Shown: positions 25,589-34,932, counted from the first letter of the stretch. The stretch: DNA of 44,965 nt from Clostridium sp. CAG:451 (GCA_000438295.1 FR901041.1:1-44965); one strand, 5' to 3'. Made by a program: numbers and translations. Notes: generated by a model not told the origin, from the letters alone.

Positions 25589-25640
25589 CTTATTATTTAT
25601 TAATCTCTTTAAAAAATGATTAATAATATAAGAAATATGT

Positions 25641-25669
25641 TTGACAAACTTGTAAAGGAATGTTATATT
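25641..25669 (+). promoter_or_regulatory. promoter of the str operon
   Basis: TTGACA (25641-25646), 17-base spacer, TATATT (25664-25669) with extended TGT. A strong promoter, as expected for rpsL-rpsG-fusA. Confidence 0.85.
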
Positions 25670-25675
25670 ATAATC

Positions 25676-25769
25676 GCTGATTAAATTTAATTTTGTTGAG
25701 AGACAAAATTTTATTTATAAGTTAAAATGATACACCCGGATATGTGTAAAGAAAGGAGATAAGTTTTAT
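25676..25769 (+). promoter_or_regulatory. rpsL leader with two hairpins
   Basis: Hairpin 1: AATTTTGT (25689-25696) with ACAAAATT (25703-25710). Hairpin 2: TACAC (25731-25735) with GTGTA (25744-25748) around CCGGATAT, followed by the GAAAGGAG ribosome site. This is a candidate r-protein autoregulatory region; the ligand is unknown. Confidence 0.5.
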
Positions 25770-26180
25770 ATGCCTACAGTTCAACAATTGGTACGTAAAG
25801 GAAGAGGAAATAAAGTTCGTAAGAGTAAAGCTCCAGTATTAGGTGTTGGTGTTAATACAATTCGTAGAAAATCAACTAGTAATCCATCACCACAAAAACG
25901 TGGAGTATGTACTCGTGTGGGAACTAAGACACCTAAGAAGCCAAACTCAGCTTTAAGAAAGTATGCTCGTGTTCGTTTATCAAATGGAAAAGAAGTAGAT
26001 ACTTATATTCCAGGAATTGGACATAACTTACAAGAGCACAGTGTTGTATTAGTACGTGGCGGACGTGTTAAGGACTTAATCGGAGTTCGTTATCATATCG
26101 TTCGTGGTACATTAGATACTGCTGGAGTAAAAGATAGAAAACAAGGTCGTAGCAAGTATGGTGCTAAACGTCCTAAGTAG
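25770..26180 (+). CDS. rpsL: 30S ribosomal protein S12
   Basis: A 136-residue S12 of the decoding centre. MPTVQQLVRKGR start, TKTPKKPNSALRK with the decoding-site lysine, and VRGGRVKDLIGVRYH. The lysines linked to streptomycin response (E. coli K43 and K88) look wild type. Arg codons are mainly CGT, unlike the AGA-rich neighbours, as expected for high expression. First gene of rpsL-rpsG-fusA(-tuf). Confidence 0.98.
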   Translation: MPTVQQLVRKGRGNKVRKSKAPVLGVGVNTIRRKSTSNPSPQKRGVCTRVGTKTPKKPNSALRKYARVRLSNGKEVDTYIPGIGHNLQEHSVVLVRGGRVKDLIGVRYHIVRGTLDTAGVKDRKQGRSKYGAKRPK

Positions 26181-26214
26181 AATTAATAATTAGTATTGGA
26201 AGGAGGAAATCTAT

Positions 26215-26682
26215 ATGCGTAAAAGACGTGCTGTAAAAAGAGATGTTTTACCAGATCCTATATATAAATCTAAGACAGTAGCTAAATTAACAAATACTAT
26301 TATGTTAGATGGTAAAAAAGGAACTGCACAAACAATTCTTTACGAAGCATTTGATATGGTTAAAGAAAAAACTGGTCGTGATCCACTTGAAGTTTTCAAT
26401 GAAGCAATGGATAATATCAGACCAGCTTTAGAAGTTAAATCACGTCGTGTTGGAGGAGCTAACTATCAAGTGCCTCAAGAAGTAACACCTCGTCGTGCTG
26501 AAGCTTTAGCACTTCGTTGGTTAGTTAAATATTCTCGTCTTCGTGGAGGACGTGGTATGGCCGATAATTTAGCAAGTGAAATTATAGATGCTGCAAATGG
26601 AACAGGAGCAGCTGTTAAGAAAAAAGAAGATACTCACAGAATGGCAGAAGCAAACAAAGCTTATGCACATTATCGTTGGTAG
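26215..26682 (+). CDS. rpsG: 30S ribosomal protein S7
   Basis: A 155-residue S7 that nucleates assembly of the 30S head. MRKRRAVKRDVLPDP start, NIRPALEVKSRRVGGANYQVP in the middle, RGGRGMADNLASEI, and a complete C-terminus HRMAEANKAYAHYRW. In many bacteria S7 represses its own operon; no S7 site was identified. It lies 34 bases after rpsL and 12 before fusA. Confidence 0.98.
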   Translation: MRKRRAVKRDVLPDPIYKSKTVAKLTNTIMLDGKKGTAQTILYEAFDMVKEKTGRDPLEVFNEAMDNIRPALEVKSRRVGGANYQVPQEVTPRRAEALALRWLVKYSRLRGGRGMADNLASEIIDAANGTGAAVKKKEDTHRMAEANKAYAHYRW

Positions 26683-26694
26683 AAAGGATAATAT

Positions 26695-28764
26695 ATGGCA
26701 AGAGATACGTCTTTAGAAAAGACAAGAAATTTTGGAATTATGGCACATATTGATGCCGGAAAAACAACTACTACAGAACGTATATTATTCCATGGTGGAA
26801 ATATCCATAAAATTGGAGAAACTCACGATGGAGCTAGCCAAATGGACTGGATGGAGCAAGAAAAAGAACGTGGTATTACTATCACTTCTGCTGCTACAAC
26901 AGTTCATTGGAAAGGATATCGTTACAATATCATCGATACTCCAGGACACGTAGACTTCACTATTGAAGTTAGTCGCAGTTTAAGAGTACTTGATGGATCA
27001 GTAGCTTTACTAGATGCCCAAGCGGGTGTTGAGCCTCAAATGGAAACAGTTTGGCGCCAAGCTGATGAATTTATGGTACCTAGAATTATTTTTGCTAATA
27101 AAATGGGTAAGATGGGAGCAGACTTTAGTTACAGTCTTAAATCTATTAAAGACCGTCTAGGAGTTAATGCTAAACCAATCGAATGGCCTATTGGTGCAGA
27201 AGATGATTTTAGAGGAGTTATCGATTTAGTTACTAAAAAAGCAATTGAATTTGATGGTAAACCAGAAGAAAATGCTAAGGAAATTGAAATTCCAGCAGAT
27301 TTAAAAGATTTAGTAGAAGAAAAACATGCTGAACTTATTGATGCAGTAGCTGAATTTGATGATGAAATGATGGAAACTTACCTTGAAGGTGGAGAAGTTA
27401 CTATTGAAATGATTAAAAGAGCTATTCGTAAAGGATGCCTTGCTACTAAGTTCTTCCCAGTTATGTGTGGAGATGCTTTAGGTAATAAAGGTATTAAACC
27501 ATTAATGGATGCTGTTATTGATTATTTACCAAGTCCATTAGATATTGCTTCAATTAAAGGACATAATTTAAAAGGAGAAGAAGAAACTCGTCATCCAAGT
27601 GACTCTGAACCTTTCAGTGCTTTAGCATTTAAAGTTATGACAGATCCATTTGTTGGACGTTTGACATTCTTCCGTGTTTATTCAGGACATCTATCAAGTG
27701 GTAGTTATGTTTTGAACTCTACAAAAGATAGTAAAGAAAGAATTGGTCGTATTTTACAAATGCATGCTAATACTCGTAAAGAGATTACAGATGTATACAC
27801 AGGTGATATTGCTGCTGCTGTAGGACTTAAGAATACAACAACTGGTGATACTTTATGTGATGAAAAGAAACCAATTATTCTTGAAAAATTATCAGTTCCT
27901 GAACCAGTTATTCAATTAGCTGTTGAACCTAAGAGTAAAGCTGATCAAGATAAAATGGCTTTAGCTTTACAAAAATTAGCTGAAGAAGATCCAACATTTA
28001 AAGTTCATACAGATCATGAAACAGGACAAACTGTTATCGCTGGTATGGGTGAATTACACTTAGATGTATTAGTTGATCGTATGAAACGTGAATTCCACGT
28101 TGAGGCTAATGTTGGTGCTCCACAAGTTGCTTATCGTGAGACAATTAAGCAATCTGCTGATTGTGAAGGTAAATATATTAAACAATCTGGTGGACGTGGA
28201 CAATACGGACATGTTTGGGTTAAGTTTGAACCTAATCCAGATAAAGGATATGAATTTGTTGACCAAATCGTTGGTGGAGTTGTTCCTCGTGAATATATTC
28301 CAGTAGTAGATAAAGGTTTACAAGAAGCTATGCAAACTGGTATTTTAGCAGGATATCCTATGATTGATGTTAAAGCTACATTATTTGATGGTTCATACCA
28401 TGATGTAGACTCTAACGAAATGGCTTTCAAAATAGCTGCATCTATGGCTTTAAAAGAAGCTAAAAATAAATGTAATGCTGTTTTACTAGAGCCAATTATG
28501 AAGGTTGATGTAACTACACCAGATGAATATTTTGGTAATGTTATGGGAGACTTAACAAGTCGTCGTGGTAGACCACTTGGACAAGAGAGTACTGGAAATG
28601 CAGTAAAATTATCTGCTATGGTACCACTTTCTGAAATGTTTGGTTATGCTACTAACTTACGTAGTAATACCCAAGGTAGAGGAAACTTTGTTATGACATT
28701 TGATCATTATGAAGAAGTTCCAAGAAACATTGCAGAAGAAATCATTAAAAAGAGTGGAAATTAA
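26695..28764 (+). CDS. fusA: elongation factor G
   Basis: A 689-residue translocation GTPase. G1 AHIDAGKTTTTER near residue 18, G3 DTPGHVDFT near 81, G4 NKMGKMGADF near 135; domain IV and V motifs GGRGQYGHV and VVPREYIP follow, with the C-terminal SLSEMFGYATNLRS-like segment (PLSEMFGYATNLRSNTQGRG). NKMGKMGAD is slightly unusual (NKMDRIGAD is commoner), so the G4 Asp is Gly. Otherwise full-length and conventional. Confidence 0.97.
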   Translation: MARDTSLEKTRNFGIMAHIDAGKTTTTERILFHGGNIHKIGETHDGASQMDWMEQEKERGITITSAATTVHWKGYRYNIIDTPGHVDFTIEVSRSLRVLDGSVALLDAQAGVEPQMETVWRQADEFMVPRIIFANKMGKMGADFSYSLKSIKDRLGVNAKPIEWPIGAEDDFRGVIDLVTKKAIEFDGKPEENAKEIEIPADLKDLVEEKHAELIDAVAEFDDEMMETYLEGGEVTIEMIKRAIRKGCLATKFFPVMCGDALGNKGIKPLMDAVIDYLPSPLDIASIKGHNLKGEEETRHPSDSEPFSALAFKVMTDPFVGRLTFFRVYSGHLSSGSYVLNSTKDSKERIGRILQMHANTRKEITDVYTGDIAAAVGLKNTTTGDTLCDEKKPIILEKLSVPEPVIQLAVEPKSKADQDKMALALQKLAEEDPTFKVHTDHETGQTVIAGMGELHLDVLVDRMKREFHVEANVGAPQVAYRETIKQSADCEGKYIKQSGGRGQYGHVWVKFEPNPDKGYEFVDQIVGGVVPREYIPVVDKGLQEAMQTGILAGYPMIDVKATLFDGSYHDVDSNEMAFKIAASMALKEAKNKCNAVLLEPIMKVDVTTPDEYFGNVMGDLTSRRGRPLGQESTGNAVKLSAMVPLSEMFGYATNLRSNTQGRGNFVMTFDHYEEVPRNIAEEIIKKSGN

Positions 28765-28794
28765 TTTAAACTCTTAAAAAATAGTTCTAAACAG

Positions 28795-28823
28795 TTGCAA
28801 AATTGCTAATTGTTAGATAAAAT
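28795..28823 (+). promoter_or_regulatory. probable tuf promoter
   Basis: TTGCAA (28795-28800), 17-base spacer, TAAAAT (28818-28823), in the 93-base gap between fusA and tuf. Confidence 0.55.
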
Positions 28824-28857
28824 AAATATTGAACATGAAAAAGGAGGAAATTTAATT

Positions 28858-30048
28858 ATGGCAAAACAAAAATTTGATCGTTCAAAACCACATGTTAACA
28901 TTGGTACAATTGGACACGTAGATCATGGTAAAACTACTTTAACTGCAGCTATTACTAAATGTTTACATGATAAGAACCCTGAATGGGCTGATTTCACTGA
29001 TTATGCAAACATTGATAAAGCTCCAGAAGAAAGAGAACGTGGTATTACAATTAATACTGCTCACGTTGAATATCAAACAGAAAATCGTCATTATGCACAC
29101 GTTGACTGCCCAGGACATGCTGATTATGTTAAAAACATGATTACTGGTGCTGCTCAAATGGATGGAGCAATCTTAGTTATTGCTGCTACTGATGGTGCTA
29201 TGGCTCAAACTCGTGAGCATATCTTATTATCACGTCAAGTTGGAGTACCTCGTATGGTTGTATTCTTAAACAAATGTGATATGGTTGATGACCCTGAGTT
29301 AATTGACTTAGTAGAAATGGAAGTTCGTGACTTATTAAATGAATATGGTTACGAAGGAGATGAAACTCCAATCATTAAGGGTTCTGCTCTTAAAGCTCTT
29401 GAAGGAGAACAAAAGTATGTTGATGCTATCTATGAATTAATGGATGCTGTTGATACTTGGATTCCTACTCCAGAGCGTGATAACGACAAACCATTCTTAA
29501 TGAGTATTGAAGATGTATTCACAATCACTGGTCGTGGTACAGTTGTTACTGGACGTGTTGAACGTGGACAATTAAAACTTAATGATGAAGTAGAAATCGT
29601 TGGTATTAAACCAACTCAAAAGACTGTTGTTACAGGAATTGAAATGTTCCGTAAGCAATTAGACTTTGCAGAAGCTGGAGATAATGCTGGTGTATTATTA
29701 CGTGGTATTTCTCGTGAACAAGTAGAACGTGGACAAGTTCTTGCTAAACCAGGAAGTGTTCATCCACATCACCAATTCAAAGCTGAAGTATATGTACTAA
29801 GCAAAGAAGAAGGTGGACGTCATACACCATTCTTCTCAAATTATCGTCCTCAATTCTATTTCAGAACTACAGACGTAACTGGTGTTATTACATTACCTGA
29901 AGGTGTTGAAATGGTTATGCCAGGAGACAATGTTTCAATGGATGTTGAGTTAATTCACCCAATCGCTATTGAAAAAGGTACTAAGTTCTCTATCCGTGAA
30001 GGTGGACGTACTGTTGGTGCTGGTGTTGTTTCTGAAATCGAAGGATAA
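28858..30048 (+). CDS. tuf: elongation factor Tu
   Basis: A 396-residue GTPase that delivers aminoacyl-tRNA. G1 GHVDHGKTT near 18, DCPGHADYV near 80, NKCDMVDD near 135, and domain 2 TGRGTVVTGRVERG. The start is set at 28858 (MAKQKFDRSKPH), eight bases after AAGGAGG, rather than an ATG-less in-frame extension further up. It ends the str operon and is followed by a strong terminator. Confidence 0.98.
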   Translation: MAKQKFDRSKPHVNIGTIGHVDHGKTTLTAAITKCLHDKNPEWADFTDYANIDKAPEERERGITINTAHVEYQTENRHYAHVDCPGHADYVKNMITGAAQMDGAILVIAATDGAMAQTREHILLSRQVGVPRMVVFLNKCDMVDDPELIDLVEMEVRDLLNEYGYEGDETPIIKGSALKALEGEQKYVDAIYELMDAVDTWIPTPERDNDKPFLMSIEDVFTITGRGTVVTGRVERGQLKLNDEVEIVGIKPTQKTVVTGIEMFRKQLDFAEAGDNAGVLLRGISREQVERGQVLAKPGSVHPHHQFKAEVYVLSKEEGGRHTPFFSNYRPQFYFRTTDVTGVITLPEGVEMVMPGDNVSMDVELIHPIAIEKGTKFSIREGGRTVGAGVVSEIEG

Positions 30049-30065
30049 TAACATTATAGACAAAG

Positions 30066-30101
30066 ACTGTAAGATCAAATTACGATTTTACAGTTTTTTT
30101 T
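30066..30101 (+). terminator. tuf terminator
   Basis: ACTGTAAGATC (30066-30076) pairs with GATTTTACAGT (30084-30094, one G-U) and runs into eight T. Confidence 0.9.
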
Positions 30102-30145
30102 GTTTGTTAAATGTGATATATTTAATATACTAAGGATGTGTTAAG

Positions 30146-30766
30146 ATGAAACATAAAAAGGAAATATTATTAGTATTAATTGGTGTTATATTAATTTTAG
30201 TAGGAGCTTATTTGACCTCAAGAATATCTGTTAAAGAGAAAACAGAAAAGAAAGTGGAAAAAGAAGAATTAAAAGTTAATGGAGAAGTTATTAATTTAAA
30301 GTTATACAGAGTAGATAAAGCTTTCTTTTTAAAGATACCTGATAGTTTTGTATCAGTTACTGGTGATGCTTTAAATCAAAAATATGGTACTAGTGAAAGA
30401 CCAGAGTTAGTGTTTGAAAGTAAAGACGATTTAACGCATGTATCAGTTACTAGAGGCAAAGAAGCAATGACTGATGATATGCTTAATAATTATGTTAGTT
30501 CTATTAAAGAAGGATTAACAGGATTTACTGATGTTAAAATGGAAAATTATCAAAAGTATGATAAGAATTTTGTAAAATTAACTGCTACTAGTACTGATGA
30601 AGCGGCTAAGTATTATGATATACGTTATTTTACTTTAGAAGATAAGTTAGTAACAGTAGAATTTTATACTACTATTAATCAGAAAAGTGAATGGGAGAAA
30701 GTAAGTAAAAAGATTCTTGATAGTATATGTTTTAATGAGGAAGATAGTAAAGATATAACTAATTAA
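30146..30766 (+). CDS. membrane-anchored extracytoplasmic hypothetical protein
   Basis: A 206-residue protein with a basic start, one N-terminal membrane helix (about 6-25, LLVLIGVILILVGAYL) without a lipobox Cys, a Lys/Glu-rich linker, and an outer domain (about 50-200). That domain (FLKIPDSFVSVT ... YYDIRYFTLEDKLVTVEFYT ... KILDSICF) looks like the PsbP/DcrB-like alpha-beta fold; this is a pattern guess, not an assignment. Its own possible promoter (TATACT at 30126-30131) follows the tuf terminator, and a bidirectional terminator follows it. Confidence 0.7.
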   Translation: MKHKKEILLVLIGVILILVGAYLTSRISVKEKTEKKVEKEELKVNGEVINLKLYRVDKAFFLKIPDSFVSVTGDALNQKYGTSERPELVFESKDDLTHVSVTRGKEAMTDDMLNNYVSSIKEGLTGFTDVKMENYQKYDKNFVKLTATSTDEAAKYYDIRYFTLEDKLVTVEFYTTINQKSEWEKVSKKILDSICFNEEDSKDITN

Positions 30767-30771
30767 TAAAG

Positions 30772-30806
30772 AAAGAACCAATATTAGATTTTATTGGTTC
30801 TTTTAA
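30772..30806. terminator. bidirectional terminator
   Basis: AAAGAACCAATA (30772-30783) pairs with TATTGGTTCTTT (30792-30803). It serves the hypothetical gene on plus and the FemAB gene on minus. Confidence 0.85.
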
Positions 30807-30812
30807 TAATAA

Positions 30813-32063
30813 TTAATTTGCCTTTTTCTTATCCTTGTTTAAATTTCTATATAAGTTATATGGTAACTGATTTATAATAAAATCAAACTCTCCTACATAT
30901 TCGCTAATGACTGGATTAAAACCTAGCTTCATTTCATTAAGACCAGAGTATTCAGTTATATGCTCAAAGTCTCCACTTACAGCATTGAAGTTTATATACT
31001 TTAAGTTCATATTTTTGTATTTAGAAATCAATTCCCATTTCATAAGATAACTTGGATTTAATGATTTAAATTTAGAGTTTAGGCCTTCAATTATTAGAAA
31101 AGCGGCATGGTCATACCTTAAAACAAATGATGAAGAGATTAAAATACCATTTGGATTTTCTTTTAATAGATTAGTAGCCCATACTAAGTTTTTCTTGTAA
31201 GTATTTATTAATTTATCAGATTCTATTTTTTCATTAATTAATTTTTTTCTAGTATTGGCATTTTTTGCTTGTTGAATTTTATAAGCTAGATTATCATTTA
31301 TTTCCATTTCCTTTTCATATAGTTTTTTACTGTTAATAACGAAAGTTTCAGTATTTAACTTAGCAAAGTATAAATCAACATTACCTTCAAACTGTCTATA
31401 AAACTCTTGATAATATTCTATTGGTCTTGCGTATTTTTTCTTAACAAATTCATAAAATAAAGGAATATTTTGTTCGCCACCTTTAATGATTTCTACACCA
31501 CTTCTAATAGCCTTTTTGATCTTGTAACGAACTCTTTTTTCAAAACTACTATAGATAGTATTAATATCTTTATCAAGTGAGATAACTGCTTCAAATCTTG
31601 GCTTTTCTGTTTCAAAGAAGAGTGTGGGACCATGGTATTCCCAGTGACTGGCTTTTAAATTTTCTACAATTATGTTAGATTCGGGATTAATATTTAAAAT
31701 TTTACCAGTTGCATTATGAAGGGATACTGGTATTACTGGGTCAATTTTAAGTAACATGAATCCTTGTTTTGATAATAACTTTTTTAATCTTTCGGTAAAT
31801 TCTTTTAGGAGAGCTCCATTACTATAGTCAAATAATAATCCTCTAGGAGCATATGCTATTTTATAATTCATGAATACCTCTTTATATAGTAATAAAGAAG
31901 CACCAATAATATTTTCATTATCATCAATAACACCAAGATAGTGAATATCATAGCCGAATTTTTTCATAATTTTACCATAAGCACTAGATTGATAATAACT
32001 GCGGTATTTGTGATTTTCAGCATACTTATTAAATTGATGTTCTTCTAGAGTAATTATTTTCAT
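30813..32063 (-). CDS. FemAB-family peptidoglycan aminoacyltransferase
   Basis: A 416-residue enzyme of the FemA/FemX/MurM type, which adds amino acids from aminoacyl-tRNA to the peptidoglycan side chain. Two GNAT-like halves are seen: residues 1-160 (SYYQSSAYGKIMKKFGY, YAPRGLLFDY) and about 170-400 (FEKRVRYKIKKAIRSGVEI; AAFLIIEGLNSKFKSLNPSYL; KYINFNAVSGDF). A long helical insert (about 245-295, rich in Lys/Glu/Asn) is the coiled-coil arm of Fem proteins. This implies an interpeptide bridge or branched stem peptide. The amino acid added cannot be read. Ribosome site AAAGGAGGAA. Confidence 0.88.
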   Translation of the reverse strand: MKIITLEEHQFNKYAENHKYRSYYQSSAYGKIMKKFGYDIHYLGVIDDNENIIGASLLLYKEVFMNYKIAYAPRGLLFDYSNGALLKEFTERLKKLLSKQGFMLLKIDPVIPVSLHNATGKILNINPESNIIVENLKASHWEYHGPTLFFETEKPRFEAVISLDKDINTIYSSFEKRVRYKIKKAIRSGVEIIKGGEQNIPLFYEFVKKKYARPIEYYQEFYRQFEGNVDLYFAKLNTETFVINSKKLYEKEMEINDNLAYKIQQAKNANTRKKLINEKIESDKLINTYKKNLVWATNLLKENPNGILISSSFVLRYDHAAFLIIEGLNSKFKSLNPSYLMKWELISKYKNMNLKYINFNAVSGDFEHITEYSGLNEMKLGFNPVISEYVGEFDFIINQLPYNLYRNLNKDKKKAN

Positions 32064-32087
32064 GGAATTCCTCCTTTAATCTCTTAT

Positions 32088-32096
32088 ATTATAACA
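32088..32096 (-). promoter_or_regulatory. extended -10 promoter of the FemAB gene
   Basis: On the minus strand TGTTATAAT lies 25 bases before the start. Confidence 0.7.
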
Positions 32097-32148
32097 GTGA
32101 TTTTTATAATTTTCAATGAAAGGGGGTTTAAAGATTTGTAAAATTTAG

Positions 32149-32154
32149 TATAAT
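32149..32154 (+). promoter_or_regulatory. possible -10 box of murD
   Basis: A perfect TATAAT lies 19 bases before ATG 32174. It would put transcription start at the ribosome site, an extremely short leader. No convincing -35. Confidence 0.4.
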
Positions 32155-32173
32155 GTTAGTGGAGGGAGCAGAT

Positions 32174-33526
32174 ATGTTTGAAAATAAAAAGATACTAGTT
32201 CTTGGCATGGCAAGAAGTGGTTATGAAGCAGCTAAATATTTAATTAAACACGGAAATACTGTTATTTTAAATGATGGTGGAAGTGAAGAGAAGCAAAAAA
32301 AAGAACAAGTAGAAGAATTAAAAGAATTAGGAGTAACTTTAATATTTGGAAGTCATCCTGATGATTTACTAGATGATTCTTTTGATTATTTGATTAAAAA
32401 TCCGGGTATACCTATTGATCATAAGTATGTCTTGAAAGCTAGAGAATTAAATATAGAAGTTATTAATGAAGCAGAAATGGCTTATAGATTATTACCAGAA
32501 TCTGTAACTTTAATAGGAATAACTGGTACTAATGGTAAAACAACTACTACAACATTAACTTATGAAATGATTAAAGAAAGTGGAAAGAGAGTTCATTTAG
32601 CAGGAAATATTGGTTATCCTTTAACTAGCTTTTTAGATAAGTTAGAAGATAATGATATTATTGTGATGGAAGTATCTTGTCAACAACTAGAAAATATGAA
32701 TGAATTTAAACCACATATTGCTTTAATGACTAATTTAAGTGTTGCCCATGTAGATTTCCTAAAAAGTTATGAAAATTATAAAAGAGTGAAACTAAAATTA
32801 TTTAAAAACCAAACAGCAAGTGATATAGCAATTTTGAATATCGAAAATGATGAAGTGATTGATGGTACTAAAGATATTAAAGCAACTACTAAATACTTTT
32901 CTAGTAAAAGAGAAATCAACGGTGCTTATTATAAAGACAATGCTTTATGGTATTATGGTGAGAAAATATTAGATAGAGATAAATTTTTATTAGCTGGCAA
33001 TCATAATGTTGAAAATGCTTTAGGAGCTATGATGATTGCTAAAGAAGTAGGGGTAGATAATGAATCCATTGTTAAAGTTTTAACTACTTTTAAAGGTGTT
33101 GCTCATCGTTTAGAATTTGTTGATGAAATAGATGGTGTTAAATACTATAATGATACAGAAGCTACTAATACTAAGTGTACACAAATAGCTTTAAATTCAT
33201 TTAACTGTGATATAGTTCTTATTTTAGGTGGATTAGAACGTGGACAAGACTTTCATGATTTAGATAAATATATGGGAAATGTTAAAGAAATAGTTGGTAT
33301 CGGACAATGTAGAAATAGAGTTAAAGAGTATGGAACTGAATTAAATATCAATACTCAAATATTTGAAACTTTAGATGAAGCAATGGATTATATCAATGAA
33401 ATTAAACAAAGTGGAGAAGTAGTTTTATTAAGTCCTGCTTCTGCATCTTGGGATCAATATAAGCAATGTGAAGATAGAGGAGATGAATTTAAAGAAAAAA
33501 TTAGAAAAATGAGAGAAAACTCTTAA
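32174..33526 (+). CDS. murD: UDP-N-acetylmuramoylalanine-D-glutamate ligase
   Basis: A 450-residue Mur ligase that adds D-Glu to UDP-MurNAc-L-Ala in cell-wall precursor synthesis. N-terminal UMP-binding VLGMARSGYEAAKYL near 10; ATP-binding GITGTNGKTTTTTL near 115; LAGNIGYPL; FKGVAHRLEFV and YYNDTEATN near 315-335; C-terminal LILGGLERGQDF. The start at 32174 lies five bases after GGAGGGAG (32161-32168); an earlier ATG at 32153 falls in the promoter. It stands outside any dcw cluster. Confidence 0.96.
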   Translation: MFENKKILVLGMARSGYEAAKYLIKHGNTVILNDGGSEEKQKKEQVEELKELGVTLIFGSHPDDLLDDSFDYLIKNPGIPIDHKYVLKARELNIEVINEAEMAYRLLPESVTLIGITGTNGKTTTTTLTYEMIKESGKRVHLAGNIGYPLTSFLDKLEDNDIIVMEVSCQQLENMNEFKPHIALMTNLSVAHVDFLKSYENYKRVKLKLFKNQTASDIAILNIENDEVIDGTKDIKATTKYFSSKREINGAYYKDNALWYYGEKILDRDKFLLAGNHNVENALGAMMIAKEVGVDNESIVKVLTTFKGVAHRLEFVDEIDGVKYYNDTEATNTKCTQIALNSFNCDIVLILGGLERGQDFHDLDKYMGNVKEIVGIGQCRNRVKEYGTELNINTQIFETLDEAMDYINEIKQSGEVVLLSPASASWDQYKQCEDRGDEFKEKIRKMRENS

Positions 33527-33541
33527 TATTTTTTAAAAATA

Positions 33542-33583
33542 TGTTATCATTTTAAGAGGGATTATTAATTCCTGCAGTATAAT
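33542..33583 (+). promoter_or_regulatory. possible eno promoters
   Basis: Two candidates: extended -10 TGTTATCAT (33542-33550), and TATAAT (33578-33583), the latter only 25 bases before eno. Confidence 0.5.
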
Positions 33584-33607
33584 ATTAAAGAAAGGAAGAC
33601 TAGATTT

Positions 33608-34837
33608 ATGAAGATTAAAAATATTATAGGTAGAGAAATTTTAGATTCAAGAGGTAATCCAACAGTTGAGGTTGATGTTTATCTAGAAAATGGTGTTATG
33701 GGTAGAGCTGCTGTTCCATCTGGAGCTTCAACTGGTGAAAGAGAAGCCTTAGAAATGAGAGATGGAGATAAAACAAGATTTTGTGGAAAAGGTGTTTTAA
33801 ATGCTGTTAATAATGTAAATACTGTTTTACATGACAATATAATTGGTATGGAAGTTGAAGACCAAAAAGCAATAGATGAAGCTATGTTAAAACTAGATGG
33901 TACTAAAACTAAGAGCAATTTAGGTGCTAATGCTATATTAGGTGTTTCAATGGCATGTTTAAAAGCTGCTGCTAATAATAGTGGAAAACCTTTATATGCT
34001 TATGTTGGTAAAGGAAGAACTTTACCAGTACCAATGATGAATATTATTAATGGTGGAGCTCATGCTGATAACTCACTTGATTTTCAAGAATATATGATTA
34101 TTCCACAAAGAGATACAATTCATGAAAGGGTAAGAGTTGGGGCTGAAGTATTTCATTCTTTGAAAAATGTGTTAAAAGAAAAAGGTTATGCTACATCAGT
34201 TGGTGATGAAGGTGGATTTGCTCCTAACTTAAAAAGTAATAAAGAAGGTTTTGAATTAATTACAGAAGCAGTTGAAAGAGCTGGTTATAAACCATATGAT
34301 GATGTTTGTTATGCTATTGATGTAGCTGCTAGCGAGTTTTATCGTGATGGTAAATACCATTTAGATGGTGAAGGAAAAACATTAACTACTGATGAGTTGA
34401 TTGATTATTATAAAGATTTAGTAAATACTTATCCAATTATTTCAATTGAAGATGCAGTTGATGAAAATGATTGGGAAGGATTTAGTAAAGTAACTAAAGA
34501 ATTAGGTGATAAGATTCAATTAGTTGGAGATGATTTATTTGTTACTAATAAAGAATGTCTTCAAAAAGGAATTGATAATAAAGCTGGTAATGCTATTCTT
34601 TTAAAGGTTAATCAAATCGGTACTATTACTGAAACTTTAGAAACTATTGAACTTGCTAAAAGTCATGGTTATAAGACTATTATTTCACATAGAAGTGGTG
34701 AAACTGAAGATACTACTATTGCTGATTTAGCAGTTGGTTTAGATTTAGGTCAAATTAAGACTGGTTCTATGTCAAGAACTGATAGAATTTGTAAATATAA
34801 TCAATTAATGAGAATAGAAGAAGAATTAAATAAATAA
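33608..34837 (+). CDS. eno: enolase
   Basis: A 409-residue glycolytic enzyme converting 2-phosphoglycerate to phosphoenolpyruvate. REILDSRGNPTVEVDV start, VPSGASTGEREALEMRDGD, NGGAHADNSLDFQEYMI, SVGDEGGFAPNL with catalytic Glu, LVGDDLFVTN, LLKVNQIGT with catalytic Lys, and SHRSGETEDTTIADL. About 20 residues shorter than the usual 430, without a missing motif. Ribosome site GAAAGGAAG. Monocistronic: terminator directly after. Confidence 0.97.
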   Translation: MKIKNIIGREILDSRGNPTVEVDVYLENGVMGRAAVPSGASTGEREALEMRDGDKTRFCGKGVLNAVNNVNTVLHDNIIGMEVEDQKAIDEAMLKLDGTKTKSNLGANAILGVSMACLKAAANNSGKPLYAYVGKGRTLPVPMMNIINGGAHADNSLDFQEYMIIPQRDTIHERVRVGAEVFHSLKNVLKEKGYATSVGDEGGFAPNLKSNKEGFELITEAVERAGYKPYDDVCYAIDVAASEFYRDGKYHLDGEGKTLTTDELIDYYKDLVNTYPIISIEDAVDENDWEGFSKVTKELGDKIQLVGDDLFVTNKECLQKGIDNKAGNAILLKVNQIGTITETLETIELAKSHGYKTIISHRSGETEDTTIADLAVGLDLGQIKTGSMSRTDRICKYNQLMRIEEELNK

Positions 34838-34853
34838 TTATCATTAAATTATG

Positions 34854-34890
34854 AGAAATGCTAAAGATAAGTATCTTGCATTTCTTTTTT
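34854..34890 (+). terminator. eno terminator
   Basis: AGAAATGC (34854-34861) pairs with GCATTTCT (34878-34885), with an inner AAGATA/TATCTT stem, followed by a T-run. Confidence 0.85.
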
Positions 34891-34932
34891 TTCTATGGTA
34901 GTATAGTGTTGTTTATTCATGGAGGTATATTT

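Noticed and set aside
28131..28430. Minus-strand reading frame of 99 codons inside fusA.
   Set aside because: It is a shadow of the conserved EF-G coding sequence, without a ribosome site.
33527..33541. AT palindrome after murD as a terminator.
   Set aside because: The stem is only A-T and is not followed by a distinct T-run, so I do not call it.
34876..34907. TTGCAT as a -35 box for secG.
   Set aside because: It is part of the eno terminator stem, and the spacing to TATAGT is 20 bases.
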